This document shows positions 25,406 to 34,075 of a DNA stretch of 34,481 nucleotides, piece by piece. Source of the stretch: an uncultured Muribaculaceae bacterium (GTDB lineage Bacteria > Bacteroidota > Bacteroidia > Bacteroidales > Muribaculaceae). The notes below the pieces were generated by a model. That model saw only the letters and a program-made list of their open reading frames with translations, was not told the origin of the DNA and searched no databases. Both the position numbers and the translations under genes were made by a program. How positions within the stretch are numbered: the stretch's first letter is position 1; every line of letters begins with the position of its first letter. The stretch is from the NCBI GenBank assembly GCA_910579845.1, contig CAJTWL010000023.1, forward strand, positions 1 to 34,481. Reading direction: 5' to 3'.

Positions 25406-27728
25406 AAAGATTTTAAAATATGTGATGACAATGGCAGTGTCTGTGCTTGGGACAGTTCAGCTTGCGCTTGTCTTTCAGTCCTGCTCCACAACATCAAAAT
25501 TGCAGGAGGGCGAACAGCTCTATAACGGAATGCAGTTGAATATCAAACCATATGATAATGAGAAACTGCCTCCCGAAGTGGTGACGGATCTGACAAAAGC
25601 TGTCGATGTGAAGCCTAATAATGCATGGCCGTTGATTACTCCTTATAAAAGAACCCCGTTGCCGTTGGGACTGTGGGTATACAATCACATGAATGACTCC
25701 TCAAAAGGACTTAAAGGTTGGATCTACAATAAATTTGTGGAGCAACCGGTTCTTGTGGAGGGCGTGCGTCCTGAAGCACGCACCAAGATGTTGAGGGAGC
25801 TTCTTGACAACAACGGTTATTTCGGATCAAATGTTACTTATAATATTGTAGACGGCAAGAATCCGAAGAAAGGTAAGATTATATATGATGTCGATGTTAC
25901 TTCACCGTATCTTATTGACAGCATTGTTTACCTTGATAATTCTACAAAACTGGGACATCTTGTCGATACAATAGCGAAGCGAAGCCGTTATTTGCAGAAG
26001 GGTTCAAGATTCTGTATTGACAGTCTTGAACTGGTCAGGACAAAGATCGCCAATACATTGCGCAACCTCGGATATTATTATTTTCGTCCTGAGTATATAG
26101 AGTTTCTTGCGGATAGTCTTATCACACCTCATCATGTCGCATTGAAACTGACCTTTGCCGATAAAACTCCTGCCATGTCCATGCGGCAGTACAGAGTAGG
26201 GAACATATATACCTCCGTATTGCGCAGAAGTAGAGCCAATCCCGGAATACCGGATACCTTGCACACAGACAAGGGTGAGATCTATGTCTATAAACCATCA
26301 AGGCTAAGAAAGAACCTGATACCTTCGTGCATAACATTCCGTAAAGACAGAATCTTCTCCGTGTGGGATATGGATCGCACGCAAAGCAAACTTTCCCGTC
26401 TGGGTATTTTCAGCAATATTCAACTGCAGCCTGTCCCGGCTGATACATCAGCTAAGAATCCGGTTATGGATCTTTATGTGACATGTCAGTTCGATCGACC
26501 AATGGAAGCGACTCTTGAAGCCAATGTGGTTTCAAAGTCAAATTCATATTTAGGACCGGGTCTGGTGTTAGGCGTTACCAACAATAATATATTTGGCGGT
26601 GCGGAAAAACTGTCGGTACAGTTTAACGCCAATTATGAATGGCAGACAGGACATAACAAGGGAAGCGTTTTCAACAGCTATGAATTCGGCTTGACTGGAA
26701 GTCTGGCTTTTCCCAGATTGCTCGCTCCGAAATTTATCAGAAGAATGGAACGGGATCTTAACTGGACCACCGTTTCATTGGGAGCCGATGTGATGAATCG
26801 CCCTCACTATTTCAAACTTGCCGACTTCCACGCCGGAATCACATATGAATGGCGTCCGTCTCGCAATGTGCTCAATCAGCTTACTTTGTTTAAACTGACA
26901 TATAATAAACTGATACACACCACACCCTCGTTCGACTCCATCATGCAGGCCAATCCTGCGGTAGCTTTGAGTTTCGAGAGTCAGTACATTCCCGAAATCT
27001 CATATACTTATACATGGGATAAGTTTTTCGAACGAGAGAAAATAAACGGTCTCAACTTTACATTTACTATAATTGAGGCGGGCAATATTTTTGACGGAAT
27101 ATACAGATTGTGTGGAGTGAAAGGGGAAAAGCATCTGTTTGGTACTCCTTTTTCTCAGTTTGTCAAAGGTCAGGCACAACTCGTATATAACCGTAGGCTT
27201 GTGCGTGGATCTGATCAATGGCTTGTGTCTCGTCTGTTAATAGGTGCGGCACATGCATATGGCAATTCATCACAGGTTCCATATTCCGAGCAGTTTTATA
27301 TAGGCGGCGCAAACTCTATAAGAGCCTTTGCTGTCAGATCGCTTGGTCCCGGCAGTTATAGACCACCCAAAGATATGCAGAATGGATATTTCGATCAGAC
27401 CGGAACATTCAAATTCGAGTTCAACGCGGAATACCGTTTTCCGATAATCAGTGTATTGCACGGGGCGGTATTTGTAGATACCGGCAATATCTGGCTGCTG
27501 AAGAATGACCCTTTGCGTCCGGGAGGACAAATCAAGGGGAAGACATTTTTCAAAGAGCTGGCTCTTGGAACCGGTGTCGGTCTTAGAGTGGATCTGGGAA
27601 TGATTGTGGTACGTGGTGACCTGGGTTATGGACTACATGCTCCATATTATAATGACACTCCACATTATTTCAACATCAAGCCAAAGAATGCTTTTGCGTT
27701 TCACCTGGCTATAGGTTATCCGTTCTGA
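25398..27728 (+). CDS. tamL: TamL: lipidated TamA/BamA-like outer-membrane protein
   Basis: The 776 residues start at the ATG at 25398, directly after a strong ribosome site (AGGAAAGGAGGGGAAGC). The N-terminus is a lipoprotein signal with Cys29 (LVFQSC then STTSKLQEGE). POTRA-like domains occupy about 40-370, followed by an Omp85 barrel. The conserved loop-6 motif is GGANSIRAF (636-644), and the chain ends in a terminal Phe (AIGYPF), as for barrels inserted by BAM. Lipid-modified TamA homologues (TamL) are characteristic of Bacteroidetes. Coupling to tamB by an 8-bp overlap supports a joint TamB-TamL complex. Confidence 0.92.
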   Translation: MNRKILKYVMTMAVSVLGTVQLALVFQSCSTTSKLQEGEQLYNGMQLNIKPYDNEKLPPEVVTDLTKAVDVKPNNAWPLITPYKRTPLPLGLWVYNHMNDSSKGLKGWIYNKFVEQPVLVEGVRPEARTKMLRELLDNNGYFGSNVTYNIVDGKNPKKGKIIYDVDVTSPYLIDSIVYLDNSTKLGHLVDTIAKRSRYLQKGSRFCIDSLELVRTKIANTLRNLGYYYFRPEYIEFLADSLITPHHVALKLTFADKTPAMSMRQYRVGNIYTSVLRRSRANPGIPDTLHTDKGEIYVYKPSRLRKNLIPSCITFRKDRIFSVWDMDRTQSKLSRLGIFSNIQLQPVPADTSAKNPVMDLYVTCQFDRPMEATLEANVVSKSNSYLGPGLVLGVTNNNIFGGAEKLSVQFNANYEWQTGHNKGSVFNSYEFGLTGSLAFPRLLAPKFIRRMERDLNWTTVSLGADVMNRPHYFKLADFHAGITYEWRPSRNVLNQLTLFKLTYNKLIHTTPSFDSIMQANPAVALSFESQYIPEISYTYTWDKFFEREKINGLNFTFTIIEAGNIFDGIYRLCGVKGEKHLFGTPFSQFVKGQAQLVYNRRLVRGSDQWLVSRLLIGAAHAYGNSSQVPYSEQFYIGGANSIRAFAVRSLGPGSYRPPKDMQNGYFDQTGTFKFEFNAEYRFPIISVLHGAVFVDTGNIWLLKNDPLRPGGQIKGKTFFKELALGTGVGLRVDLGMIVVRGDLGYGLHAPYYNDTPHYFNIKPKNAFAFHLAIGYPF

Positions 27729-27729
27729 T

Positions 27730-28035
27730 ATGCAGCAAAGAGAGAGAAAAGGTGCCTGGGTCTTGTTTATGACTATACTGCTATTCGGTGCGGCAGTTTT
27801 CGGATATGGTTATTACAAACGTAAGGCGATTGAAAAGACAGCCTTGGAATTGTCGGCTTCACCGTCATCCGGAGATGATATGCGAAATCGTGAAACAACT
27901 ATGTCCTCCGACAGCATTAAAATGTTTGAAAGAAGCGGTAAAGAGAAGAAAAAGAGAAAGTCCGGGCGAAAAAACAGTGATAAGAAAGAATATAGGATGC
28001 GCGATATTTTGGCTGACTCTATTCCTGTTAGGTGA
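27730..28035 (+). CDS. small single-TM protein after tamL, unknown
   Basis: The 101 residues have one TM segment (about 10-30, VLFMTILLFGAAVFGYGYY) followed by a Lys/Arg/Ser-rich soluble tail (KEKKKRKSGRKNSDKKEYRM). The positive charge next to the membrane makes N-out/C-in likely, but the orientation is uncertain. The start is 1 nt after the tamL stop, so it is cotranslated with the TAM genes and may be an accessory part. I do not recognise the family. Confidence 0.65.
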   Translation: MQQRERKGAWVLFMTILLFGAAVFGYGYYKRKAIEKTALELSASPSSGDDMRNRETTMSSDSIKMFERSGKEKKKRKSGRKNSDKKEYRMRDILADSIPVR

Positions 28036-28059
28036 TTTCATGGATTTTTAGTAATTTTG
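28028..28059 (+). promoter_or_regulatory. candidate typA promoter
   Basis: TAATTTTG (28052-28059) is a clear -7 box 21 bp before the typA ATG. The -33 position, with a 20-nt spacer, holds TTAG (28028-28031), one mismatch from TTTG, inside the end of the preceding gene. Confidence 0.55.
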
Positions 28060-28079
28060 CATGCGAAAATTAGAAAATA

Positions 28080-29879
28080 ATGCAGGATATAAGAAATGTC
28101 GCAATAATTGCGCACGTGGATCATGGAAAGACCACGTTGGTAGATAAGATGTTGCTTGCCGGTCATCTGTTCAGAGACAATCAGAACGCAGGTGAATTGA
28201 TTTTGGATAACAATGATTTGGAGCGGGAAAGAGGAATAACAATTCTTTCCAAGAATGTTTCAATCAATTATAAAGGTGTAAAAATAAATATCATTGACAC
28301 TCCGGGACATGCTGATTTCGGTGGGGAAGTTGAGCGTGTGCTGAATATGGCTGATGGCTGTCTGTTGCTTGTAGATGCTTTCGAGGGACCCATGCCGCAG
28401 ACTCGTTTCGTGCTTCAGAAAGCTATTCAGATGGGTTTGAAACCGGTGGTTGTAATAAATAAGGTCGATAAACCCAACTGTCGTCCCGATGAGGTTAACG
28501 AGATGGTATTCGATCTTATGTTCAATCTTGACGCTACTGAAGACCAGCTTGATTTTCCGACAATCTATGGTTCTGCAAAACAGAATTGGATGTCTGCCGA
28601 CTGGCGCAAGCCGACTGAGGATATCACTGCGGTGTTGGACGCGATTATCGATAATATCCCTGCTCCAAAACAACTTGAGGGTGATCCCCAGATGCTCATA
28701 ACATCACTCGATTTCAGTAATTATGTTGGTCGTATAGCAATAGGACGAGTACATCGCGGCACTATAAAAGAGGGTATGGAATTGGGTCTTTGCAAGAAAG
28801 ATGGAACTGTCACCCGCCAGCGTGTCAAGGAACTGCATACTTTCGAAGGCATGGGACGAAAGAAAGTCAGTGAGGTATCAAGCGGTGACATCTGTGCGGT
28901 TGTCGGACTGGAGAATTTTGAGATCGGTGACACACTGACATTATTGGATAATCCTGAACCACTGCCACGTATAGCTATTGACGAGCCTACCATGTCAATG
29001 ACGTTTACCATCAATGATTCTCCATTTTTCGGTAAAGACGGTAAGTTTGTGACCTCACGTCATATCAACGACCGGTTGGAGCGCGAGCTTGACAGGAATC
29101 TTGCTCTTCGTGTGGAAAAGGGATCCAACGAGGATAAATGGACTGTTTTTGGTCGCGGTGTGCTTCATCTGTCTATTCTGATTGAGACTATGCGTCGTGA
29201 GGGATATGAATTGCAGGTAGGTCAGCCACAGGTAGTTATTAAAGAGATCGATGGACAGAAATGCGAGCCTGTCGAAGCTCTTTCAATAAATGTCCCTGAT
29301 GAATTCAGCTCCAAGGTAATAGATATGGTAACGCGCCGCAAGGGTGAGATTGTATCGATGAATACGCGTAACGATCGTATAGATATTGAATTTCTGATTC
29401 CGTCACGCGGAATAATCGGATTGCGTAACAATGTCCTGACCGCGACTGCAGGAGAGGCAATCATGGCACACCGATTCCATGAATATCAGCCTTGGAAAGG
29501 TGATATAGAACGTCGTACAAATGGATCTCTCATAGCAATGGAAGCCGGAACTGCATATGCATATGCTATTGATAAACTTCAGGATCGCGGCAGATTCTTT
29601 ATCTTCCCTCAGGAGGAAGTTTATGCAGGTCAGGTTGTAGGTGAGAATGCAAAGGAGAATGATATTGTTGTCAATGTTACCAAAAGCAAGAAACTTACAA
29701 ATATGCGTGCTTCGGGAGCCGATGACAAAGCAAAGATTGTGCCTCCTGTAGTGTTCTCGCTTGAAGAGGCGCTTGAATATATAAAAGAGGACGAATATGT
29801 GGAGGTGACACCTAACCATATCCGTCTTAGAAAAATAATCCTTGACGAGAATGAACGTAAACGCGCTAACAGAAACTGA
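28080..29879 (+). CDS. typA: translational GTPase TypA/BipA
   Basis: The 599 residues are full length for the family. G-motifs: G1 AHVDHGKTTL (11-20), G2 region RERGITILSKN, G3 DTPGHADFGGEVERV, G4 NKVDKPN, G5 GSAKQNW. EF-G-like domains III and V follow (FGRGVLHLSILIETMRREGY, FLIPSRGIIGLRN), and the BipA-specific C-terminus is LEEALEYIKEDEYVEVTPNH. It is a ribosome-binding GTPase that helps 50S assembly and stress adaptation. It has its own promoter and ends at a strong terminator at 30003. Confidence 0.97.
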   Translation: MQDIRNVAIIAHVDHGKTTLVDKMLLAGHLFRDNQNAGELILDNNDLERERGITILSKNVSINYKGVKINIIDTPGHADFGGEVERVLNMADGCLLLVDAFEGPMPQTRFVLQKAIQMGLKPVVVINKVDKPNCRPDEVNEMVFDLMFNLDATEDQLDFPTIYGSAKQNWMSADWRKPTEDITAVLDAIIDNIPAPKQLEGDPQMLITSLDFSNYVGRIAIGRVHRGTIKEGMELGLCKKDGTVTRQRVKELHTFEGMGRKKVSEVSSGDICAVVGLENFEIGDTLTLLDNPEPLPRIAIDEPTMSMTFTINDSPFFGKDGKFVTSRHINDRLERELDRNLALRVEKGSNEDKWTVFGRGVLHLSILIETMRREGYELQVGQPQVVIKEIDGQKCEPVEALSINVPDEFSSKVIDMVTRRKGEIVSMNTRNDRIDIEFLIPSRGIIGLRNNVLTATAGEAIMAHRFHEYQPWKGDIERRTNGSLIAMEAGTAYAYAIDKLQDRGRFFIFPQEEVYAGQVVGENAKENDIVVNVTKSKKLTNMRASGADDKAKIVPPVVFSLEEALEYIKEDEYVEVTPNHIRLRKIILDENERKRANRN

Positions 29880-30002
29880 TAACAGTTCTTGGATGAACTT
29901 TACTTTCGGGGAGTTGTTCTAATGTCAAAGACATCAGACTCCGGAAGGCGCGAAGCCCCTTGAGGTAAATGTCAGAGGATTATAAATAATAATTAAAATT
30001 AG

Positions 30003-30038
30003 AACCGCAATGGAATAAATTCATTGCGGTTTTTTTTA
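30003..30038 (+). terminator. typA terminator
   Basis: AACCGCAATG (30003-30012) pairs with CATTGCGGTT (30022-30031) and is followed by a run of eight or more T. It is a strong intrinsic terminator about 120 bp after the typA stop. Confidence 0.88.
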
Positions 30039-30103
30039 ACATTTATGACCTGTTCAATAGTCTGTTTCCGACAGGATAAAAAATATCGTTATAACGTATG
30101 GTG

Positions 30104-31078
30104 TCAATATGGTTTCCGGTATTTAGCCGGATCCTGTATCTCTTCGAGAATTGACAGGTAAGAGGCATATCTGCTTTGTGATATGCGATGTCCCTCGACT
30201 GCCGGAACAACCGCGCATCCGGGTTCTCCGGTATGTTTACAGTCTGAATAACGGCAATTGGCGCTTTCCTTGAATATCTCGGGGAAAAAATGCGACACCT
30301 CTTCGGCTGCAAAATCAATCGTGCCGAATCCCTTGACTCCAGGCACATCGATAAGTTGACCACCTTCCGGCATTGCAATCATTTCAGAAAATGTTGTAGT
30401 GTGCATTCCTGTATGATGAATATCCGATATTCTGCCTGTCTTGAGTCCGCTTCCCGGCACAAGTGCGTTTATGAGGGAAGACTTTCCTACGCCACTGTTT
30501 CCAGCCAATAGCGAAGTTTTTCCTGTAAGTTCGTTTTTTAGTTGATCAATACCGGCTCTTGTTTCTGCCGATACAATAAAAACCGGATAACCGATGGATT
30601 CATATAGATGTTTTATTGCGTCAGCCAGTTCTCGGTCCTCTTTATCCCATATGTCCTGTTTGTTTATTATCAGTATGGCAGGGACATTATATGCTTCGGC
30701 TGTGGCAAGAAAACGGTCGATAAATGTAAGAGGAGTGGCTGGCTCGCGAAGTGAAATAACCACCGCCGCCTGATCAATATTGGCTGCAAGGATGTGTGAT
30801 TCCTTTGATAGATTGGATGCGCGTCGGATTATATAGTTGCGTCGAGGAGAGACTGCAGTTATGTAATCAGCGTCATCGGCGGCTTTCTGTATTGATACAC
30901 GGTCTCCAACAGCAACAGGATTTGTAGTGCGTATGCCTTTGATTCGGAAATTTCCCTTCACCCGACAGGAGATCTCACGCCCTTCATCTGTGAGCACAAT
31001 GTAAGAGCTTCCTGTGTTTTTTATGACAGTGCCTGTCACAGCTTCCGAAATTATATTTACCTCTTTCTTTTTTTTCAA
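30104..31078 (-). CDS. rsgA: ribosome small-subunit-dependent GTPase A
   Basis: The 324 residues have an N-terminal OB domain (GTVIKNTGSSYIV, VKGNFRIKGIRTTNPVAVGD), then a circularly permuted GTPase with G4 INKQDIWD before G1 LLAGNSGVGKSSLINAL and G3 DVPGVKGFG, and a C-terminal zinc finger with Cys/Cys/His/Cys (CRYSDCKHTGEPGC). It checks late 30S maturation by GTP hydrolysis. The first codons are Lys-rich and may be a lineage extension. It is monocistronic and divergent from the wHTH gene. Confidence 0.96.
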   Translation of the reverse strand: MKKKKEVNIISEAVTGTVIKNTGSSYIVLTDEGREISCRVKGNFRIKGIRTTNPVAVGDRVSIQKAADDADYITAVSPRRNYIIRRASNLSKESHILAANIDQAAVVISLREPATPLTFIDRFLATAEAYNVPAILIINKQDIWDKEDRELADAIKHLYESIGYPVFIVSAETRAGIDQLKNELTGKTSLLAGNSGVGKSSLINALVPGSGLKTGRISDIHHTGMHTTTFSEMIAMPEGGQLIDVPGVKGFGTIDFAAEEVSHFFPEIFKESANCRYSDCKHTGEPGCAVVPAVEGHRISQSRYASYLSILEEIQDPAKYRKPY

Positions 31079-31131
31079 AACTTCAAAGAATCCGCTTAAA
31101 TGGAATCCTACATAAAATTAATAATAAACAT

Positions 31132-31139
31132 CAAATGTA
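31132..31139 (-). promoter_or_regulatory. -7 element of rsgA
   Basis: On the minus strand TACATTTG matches TAnnTTTG about 54 bp upstream of the rsgA ATG. The -33 position has only a poor match, so this is a moderate call. Confidence 0.4.
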
Positions 31140-31166
31140 CCAAATTATAACAATATTGCACTTTTG

Positions 31167-31198
31167 TTTGTTAAAATTATAATAAAGGTGTAATTTTG
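31167..31198 (+). promoter_or_regulatory. Bacteroidetes promoter of the DUF2582-type gene
   Basis: TTTG (31167-31170), a 20-nt spacer and TAATTTTG (31191-31198) fit the consensus exactly. The predicted leader is about 85 nt. Confidence 0.75.
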
Positions 31199-31289
31199 CA
31201 AGATATAATTTGTCCGTAGAAAAATTGGCGGGCATGAATTATGAGTGTTTATTGGAAATTACCCTATTTATAATTAAAAAATAATTGCT

Positions 31290-31496
31290 ATGAACATTGA
31301 ATCAATTGGAACATGGGCTGGAGAAGTATATAAGGCACTTGAATCTTCAGATACCCGTATGCTTGGTCTCAAAGGATTGAAAAAGGCTACGAAACTTAAA
31401 AAAGATGAATTGATGGCGGCTTTCGGTTGGCTTGGTCGTGAAGGTAAGATCGTATTGACCATGAACGATGAGGAGCTTGTCGCATCTTTAGTATGA
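31290..31496 (+). CDS. small winged-helix protein (DUF2582 type)
   Basis: The 68 residues form one winged-helix domain typical of the Bacteroidetes DUF2582 family (IGTWAGEVYKALESSD, LKKATKLKKDELMAAFGWLG, REGKIVLTMNDEE). No other domain is present. It may bind nucleic acid or act as an adaptor; the molecular function is unknown. It has its own strong promoter and terminator, which suggests high expression. Confidence 0.88.
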   Translation: MNIESIGTWAGEVYKALESSDTRMLGLKGLKKATKLKKDELMAAFGWLGREGKIVLTMNDEELVASLV

Positions 31497-31540
31497 AATA
31501 TTGAACCTTTAATAAAGTCTGAGAGTAAACAACCTCTGAA

Positions 31541-31577
31541 AAACAGGGGCGGTCTGTCATAGATCGCCCCTGTTTTT
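31541..31577. terminator. bidirectional terminator between convergent genes
   Basis: AAACAGGGGCGGTCT (31541-31555) pairs with AGATCGCCCCTGTTT (31561-31575), with one G-U pair and a 5-nt loop. T-runs follow on both strands. It serves the wHTH gene and the convergent TonB-domain gene. Confidence 0.85.
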
Positions 31578-31630
31578 ATGTGCTGTTTTGCGTATGTTGA
31601 GTTGTTAAACCAATTGACTCCAGATACTTT

Positions 31631-32083
31631 TTATTTTCTAAATGGAACGGACCAAATGACTCTTACAGGGACGTTGTGTCCGTCATGTTTCCCTGGTATC
31701 CATTCCGGCATCTTCCCCAAGATACGCATGGCTTCCTTATTCAGCGATTGTTCGACACCCTTCAGGATGGAAATGTGGGATACAGAACCATCGATATTCA
31801 CTACAAATGCACAGGTGACACGACCCTGAATCCCTTTTTTATAAGCCTCTTCCGGATATTGTCGGTTGCTATTGATAAATGATATAAGTTCCGCATCTCC
31901 TCCTGGGAAAGAGGGCTTTTCGTTAACATAGTCATATTCGAAAACCTCAAGATATGTCCTTGAGCCGCCCGCTGTTTTGCCGGCAGTGACACGACAGGTC
32001 TGAGCCTTAGCATCAGAGGAGATGAATATTGCGCATAATGCACAGGTAATTCCGATTATTATTTTAAAATAGTCTTTGTTCAT
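31631..32083 (-). CDS. exported stand-alone TonB C-terminal-domain protein
   Basis: The 150 residues start at the ATG at 32083; a TTG three codons earlier is less likely. The signal peptide (MNKDYFKIIIGITCALCAIF then ISSDAKA) appears cleavable. Residues about 55-148 are a TonB C-terminal domain: FPGGDAELISFINSNRQYPE, GIQGRVTCAFVVNIDGSVSH, LGKMPEWIPGKHDGHNVPVR. Normal TonB has an uncleaved N-terminal anchor and a Pro-rich spacer; both are missing, so it is probably free in the periplasm and not a full energy transducer. Its promoter predicts a leaderless mRNA. Confidence 0.85.
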   Translation of the reverse strand: MNKDYFKIIIGITCALCAIFISSDAKAQTCRVTAGKTAGGSRTYLEVFEYDYVNEKPSFPGGDAELISFINSNRQYPEEAYKKGIQGRVTCAFVVNIDGSVSHISILKGVEQSLNKEAMRILGKMPEWIPGKHDGHNVPVRVIWSVPFRK

Positions 32084-32089
32084 CGTTTG

Positions 32090-32120
32090 CAAATTTATAA
32101 GGTTATCTTAAAATCGCAAA
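32090..32120 (-). promoter_or_regulatory. promoter of the TonB-domain gene, predicting a leaderless mRNA
   Basis: On the minus strand TTTG (complement of 32117-32120), a 19-nt spacer and TAAATTTG (complement of 32090-32097) match the consensus exactly. Only 6 nt separate the -7 box from the ATG at 32083, so the transcript should start at or within a few nt of the start codon. Confidence 0.7.
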
Positions 32121-32274
32121 GACATGTAGATTTAATAAAAGTTAATAAAATTTAAACGCATTCTTATAAACTGAAGTCAAAACACTCTCTTAATTCATTT
32201 ATGAGGATTGTGCGCATGGATCTGAAAATCCTGTCATGCTACAATATGGGGGCGATTTGTCCGTTAAATAATGG

Positions 32275-33294
32275 ATGAATAATGCGTTTCATAAGAAATA
32301 TATTATCCTTTTTCTGCTTGTGTTTCTTTCCATGCCGGCAAAGGCGCAGATGACATCCAACGGATATGGTTTTCTTGATATTCCGGTGTCGACACATGCC
32401 TATGCATTGGGAGGAATGAATTGTTCTTTGATTGACAATGATATCATGCTTGCCGATCAGAACCCGGCTTTGATCGGTCCGGAGATAGGTATGCAGGCTG
32501 CCGCATCGTATATGCATTATCTTGGATCCGGTAATTTCGGTGCGGTGCGATTCGGAAAATATGCAGGTGAGCACGGAGCTTGGACGGCAGGAATAAGGTA
32601 TTTGAATTATGGCGCATTTGACGGCTATCTTCCAGACGGCACAAGCATCGGGTCATTCACTCCTTCCGATATCGTGTTTGAAGGTACTTACACGCATGAC
32701 ATTACCGACAGATTGCGTGGAGGTGTCAGTTATCGCATGATATACAGCAATTACGAACAGTATAATGCTTTTGCAATGGCTGTAGATGCAGGAATCAGTT
32801 ATTACAACGAGGAGAAGAATCTTTCCCTTTCAGCTGTTCTGACAAATATGGGCGGTCAGATTAAACGTTTCGACTCACAATATAACAGACTGCCCTTTGA
32901 TCTGCGGCTTGGATATATGCAGACTCTTGGTAATTCTCCCATCCAATTGTCAATCAATGCATGGCATTTGACAAAATGGAAATTGCCGTATTATTCGCAT
33001 GACAAAAACAAACCGGAGGAAATGCAGACTGTGAAGTCTAATTTTTTCAGTGATCTGTTTCGTCATCTTGTTTTCGGACTTCAGTATTCACCATCCGACA
33101 GGTTCTATATCGGATTGGGATATAACTACAAGATGCGTACCGATATGTCTGCATATCAGAGAAATTTTCTGTCAGGATTCTCACTCGGCGCCGGTCTTAA
33201 GGTACGGACATTTGGCGTCGGTGTCTCTTATGCAATGCCTCACAAGGCAGGATCGACACTGATGCTCAATCTCAACTGGTTTATCAGTGAATAA
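32275..33294 (+). CDS. porQ: PorQ-like type IX secretion outer-membrane protein
   Basis: The 339 residues have a signal peptide (KKYIILFLLVFLSMPAKAQ) and a PorV/FadL-like beta-barrel with the PorQ opening: GFLDIPVSTHAYALGG, then DNDIMLADQNPALIG. Glycine/aromatic strands run to the end (LMLNLNWFISE). PorQ belongs to the T9SS attachment complex and shuttles cargo for surface anchoring. The gene stands alone here. The ATG at 32275 is chosen because the signal follows directly. No clear promoter is seen in the 191 bp upstream. Confidence 0.85.
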   Translation: MNNAFHKKYIILFLLVFLSMPAKAQMTSNGYGFLDIPVSTHAYALGGMNCSLIDNDIMLADQNPALIGPEIGMQAAASYMHYLGSGNFGAVRFGKYAGEHGAWTAGIRYLNYGAFDGYLPDGTSIGSFTPSDIVFEGTYTHDITDRLRGGVSYRMIYSNYEQYNAFAMAVDAGISYYNEEKNLSLSAVLTNMGGQIKRFDSQYNRLPFDLRLGYMQTLGNSPIQLSINAWHLTKWKLPYYSHDKNKPEEMQTVKSNFFSDLFRHLVFGLQYSPSDRFYIGLGYNYKMRTDMSAYQRNFLSGFSLGAGLKVRTFGVGVSYAMPHKAGSTLMLNLNWFISE

Positions 33295-33353
33295 AATATA
33301 GAGAACTGAACTCGTCTTGATTTAGACAATCTCTTATTTTTTGTAATAAATTT

Positions 33354-33369
33354 AAACAGTTTCTAAAAG
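33354..33369 (+). repeat. intergenic repeat copy 1, AAACAGTTTCTAAAAG
   Basis: This is the first of three copies of a 13-16 bp motif found only in the intergenic stretches between porQ and the last gene. It includes the small palindrome AAACAGTTT and lies 104 bp upstream of the small TM gene. Confidence 0.5.
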
Positions 33370-33457
33370 GTATCCGAACCATTTTGTCTTATTGTATAAT
33401 CCTTGAACCATTCATGTATCTGATATGTTTTATTTACAAACATTAATACAAAAGGTT

Positions 33458-33712
33458 ATGGATACAAAGGAGAAACATGTTAGAGAAAACGAATCTGAAG
33501 CTAAAAGAGAGGTTCGTGAAGCTAAAGAGGGATATGAAAACCAGATTGCAAATGGTCTGAAAGCTGAAGCAAGGATCAGAAAAAATGATAATAAGCGTAA
33601 GAACAACCGTATTTGGTTGTGGTTCGGAGTGCTTATTCTGATATTTATTCTGCTTTGGTGGCTATTCTCGATAGGTACATTTGATGCCCTTCTTGGTACA
33701 ACTAACGGATAA
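33458..33712 (+). CDS. small single-TM protein with charged N-terminus, unknown
   Basis: The 84 residues run from the ATG at 33458; the frame is open further up but that part looks non-coding. Residues 1-48 are highly charged and likely helical or coiled coil (ENESEAKREVREAKEGYE), followed by one TM (about 51-73, IWLWFGVLILIFILLWWLF) and a short tail. The family is not recognised. It is monocistronic with a terminator at 33791 and has repeat copies on both sides. Confidence 0.65.
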   Translation: MDTKEKHVRENESEAKREVREAKEGYENQIANGLKAEARIRKNDNKRKNNRIWLWFGVLILIFILLWWLFSIGTFDALLGTTNG

Positions 33713-33714
33713 TA

Positions 33715-33730
33715 AAACAGTTTCTAAAAG
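33715..33730 (+). repeat. intergenic repeat copy 2, AAACAGTTTCTAAAAG
   Basis: It is identical over 16 bp to copy 1, immediately after the stop of the small TM gene. Both copies are followed some bases later by CCATTCATG. Confidence 0.5.
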
Positions 33731-33790
33731 ATCTAACCCAGCCATTCATGGTTCTTATAAAGGGCGTATTAATTACGATGGACTGGGGGT

Positions 33791-33818
33791 AAGGCTGCAC
33801 TTTCGGGTGTAGCCTTTT
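33791..33818 (+). terminator. terminator of the small TM gene
   Basis: AAGGCTGCAC (33791-33800) pairs with GTGTAGCCTT (33807-33816), one G-U, loop TTTCGG, then T residues. Confidence 0.75.
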
Positions 33819-33831
33819 CATGTTTACGACG

Positions 33832-33917
33832 TCCTTGTGATTTAACAAAGGAGTATGAAAAAATAAGATAAGGACTCAGTAGAAGATTTTTATTGCCATT
33901 AATTTTCTATTGAGTCC
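33832..33917 (+). other. two hairpins in the 363-bp gap before the TPR gene
   Basis: TCCTTGT can pair with ACAAAGGA (33832-33852, one bulge). GGACTCAGTAGAA (33872-33884) pairs with TTCTATTGAGTCC (33905-33917) over 13 positions with one G-U and a 20-nt loop. They lie between the upstream terminator and the promoter at 33935, so they are outside both transcripts as predicted. They may be protein-binding sites or part of an unannotated RNA. Confidence 0.35.
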
Positions 33918-33934
33918 GGAAAATCCTGTTTATG

Positions 33935-33965
33935 TTAGTTAATTATTAAAAAATTCGTATTTTTG
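33935..33965 (+). promoter_or_regulatory. candidate promoter of the TPR gene
   Basis: TATTTTTG (33958-33965) matches TAnnTTTG. With a 19-nt spacer the -33 position reads TTAG (33935-33938), one mismatch. The leader to 34076 is about 105 nt and contains repeat copy 3. Confidence 0.5.
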
Positions 33966-34035
33966 TAATAATAGATTGCAAGGATGATTATCCCACAAAT
34001 CTGTCAACACTTTTCAGGGATAGTCAGGATACAAT

Positions 34036-34048
34036 AAACAGTTTCTAA
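34036..34048 (+). repeat. intergenic repeat copy 3, AAACAGTTTCTAA
   Basis: Thirteen bases are identical to copies 1 and 2. This copy is inside the predicted leader of the TPR gene, 28 bp before its ATG. Confidence 0.5.
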
Positions 34049-34075
34049 GTAATCAAAAGTTTTTAACTGAATATA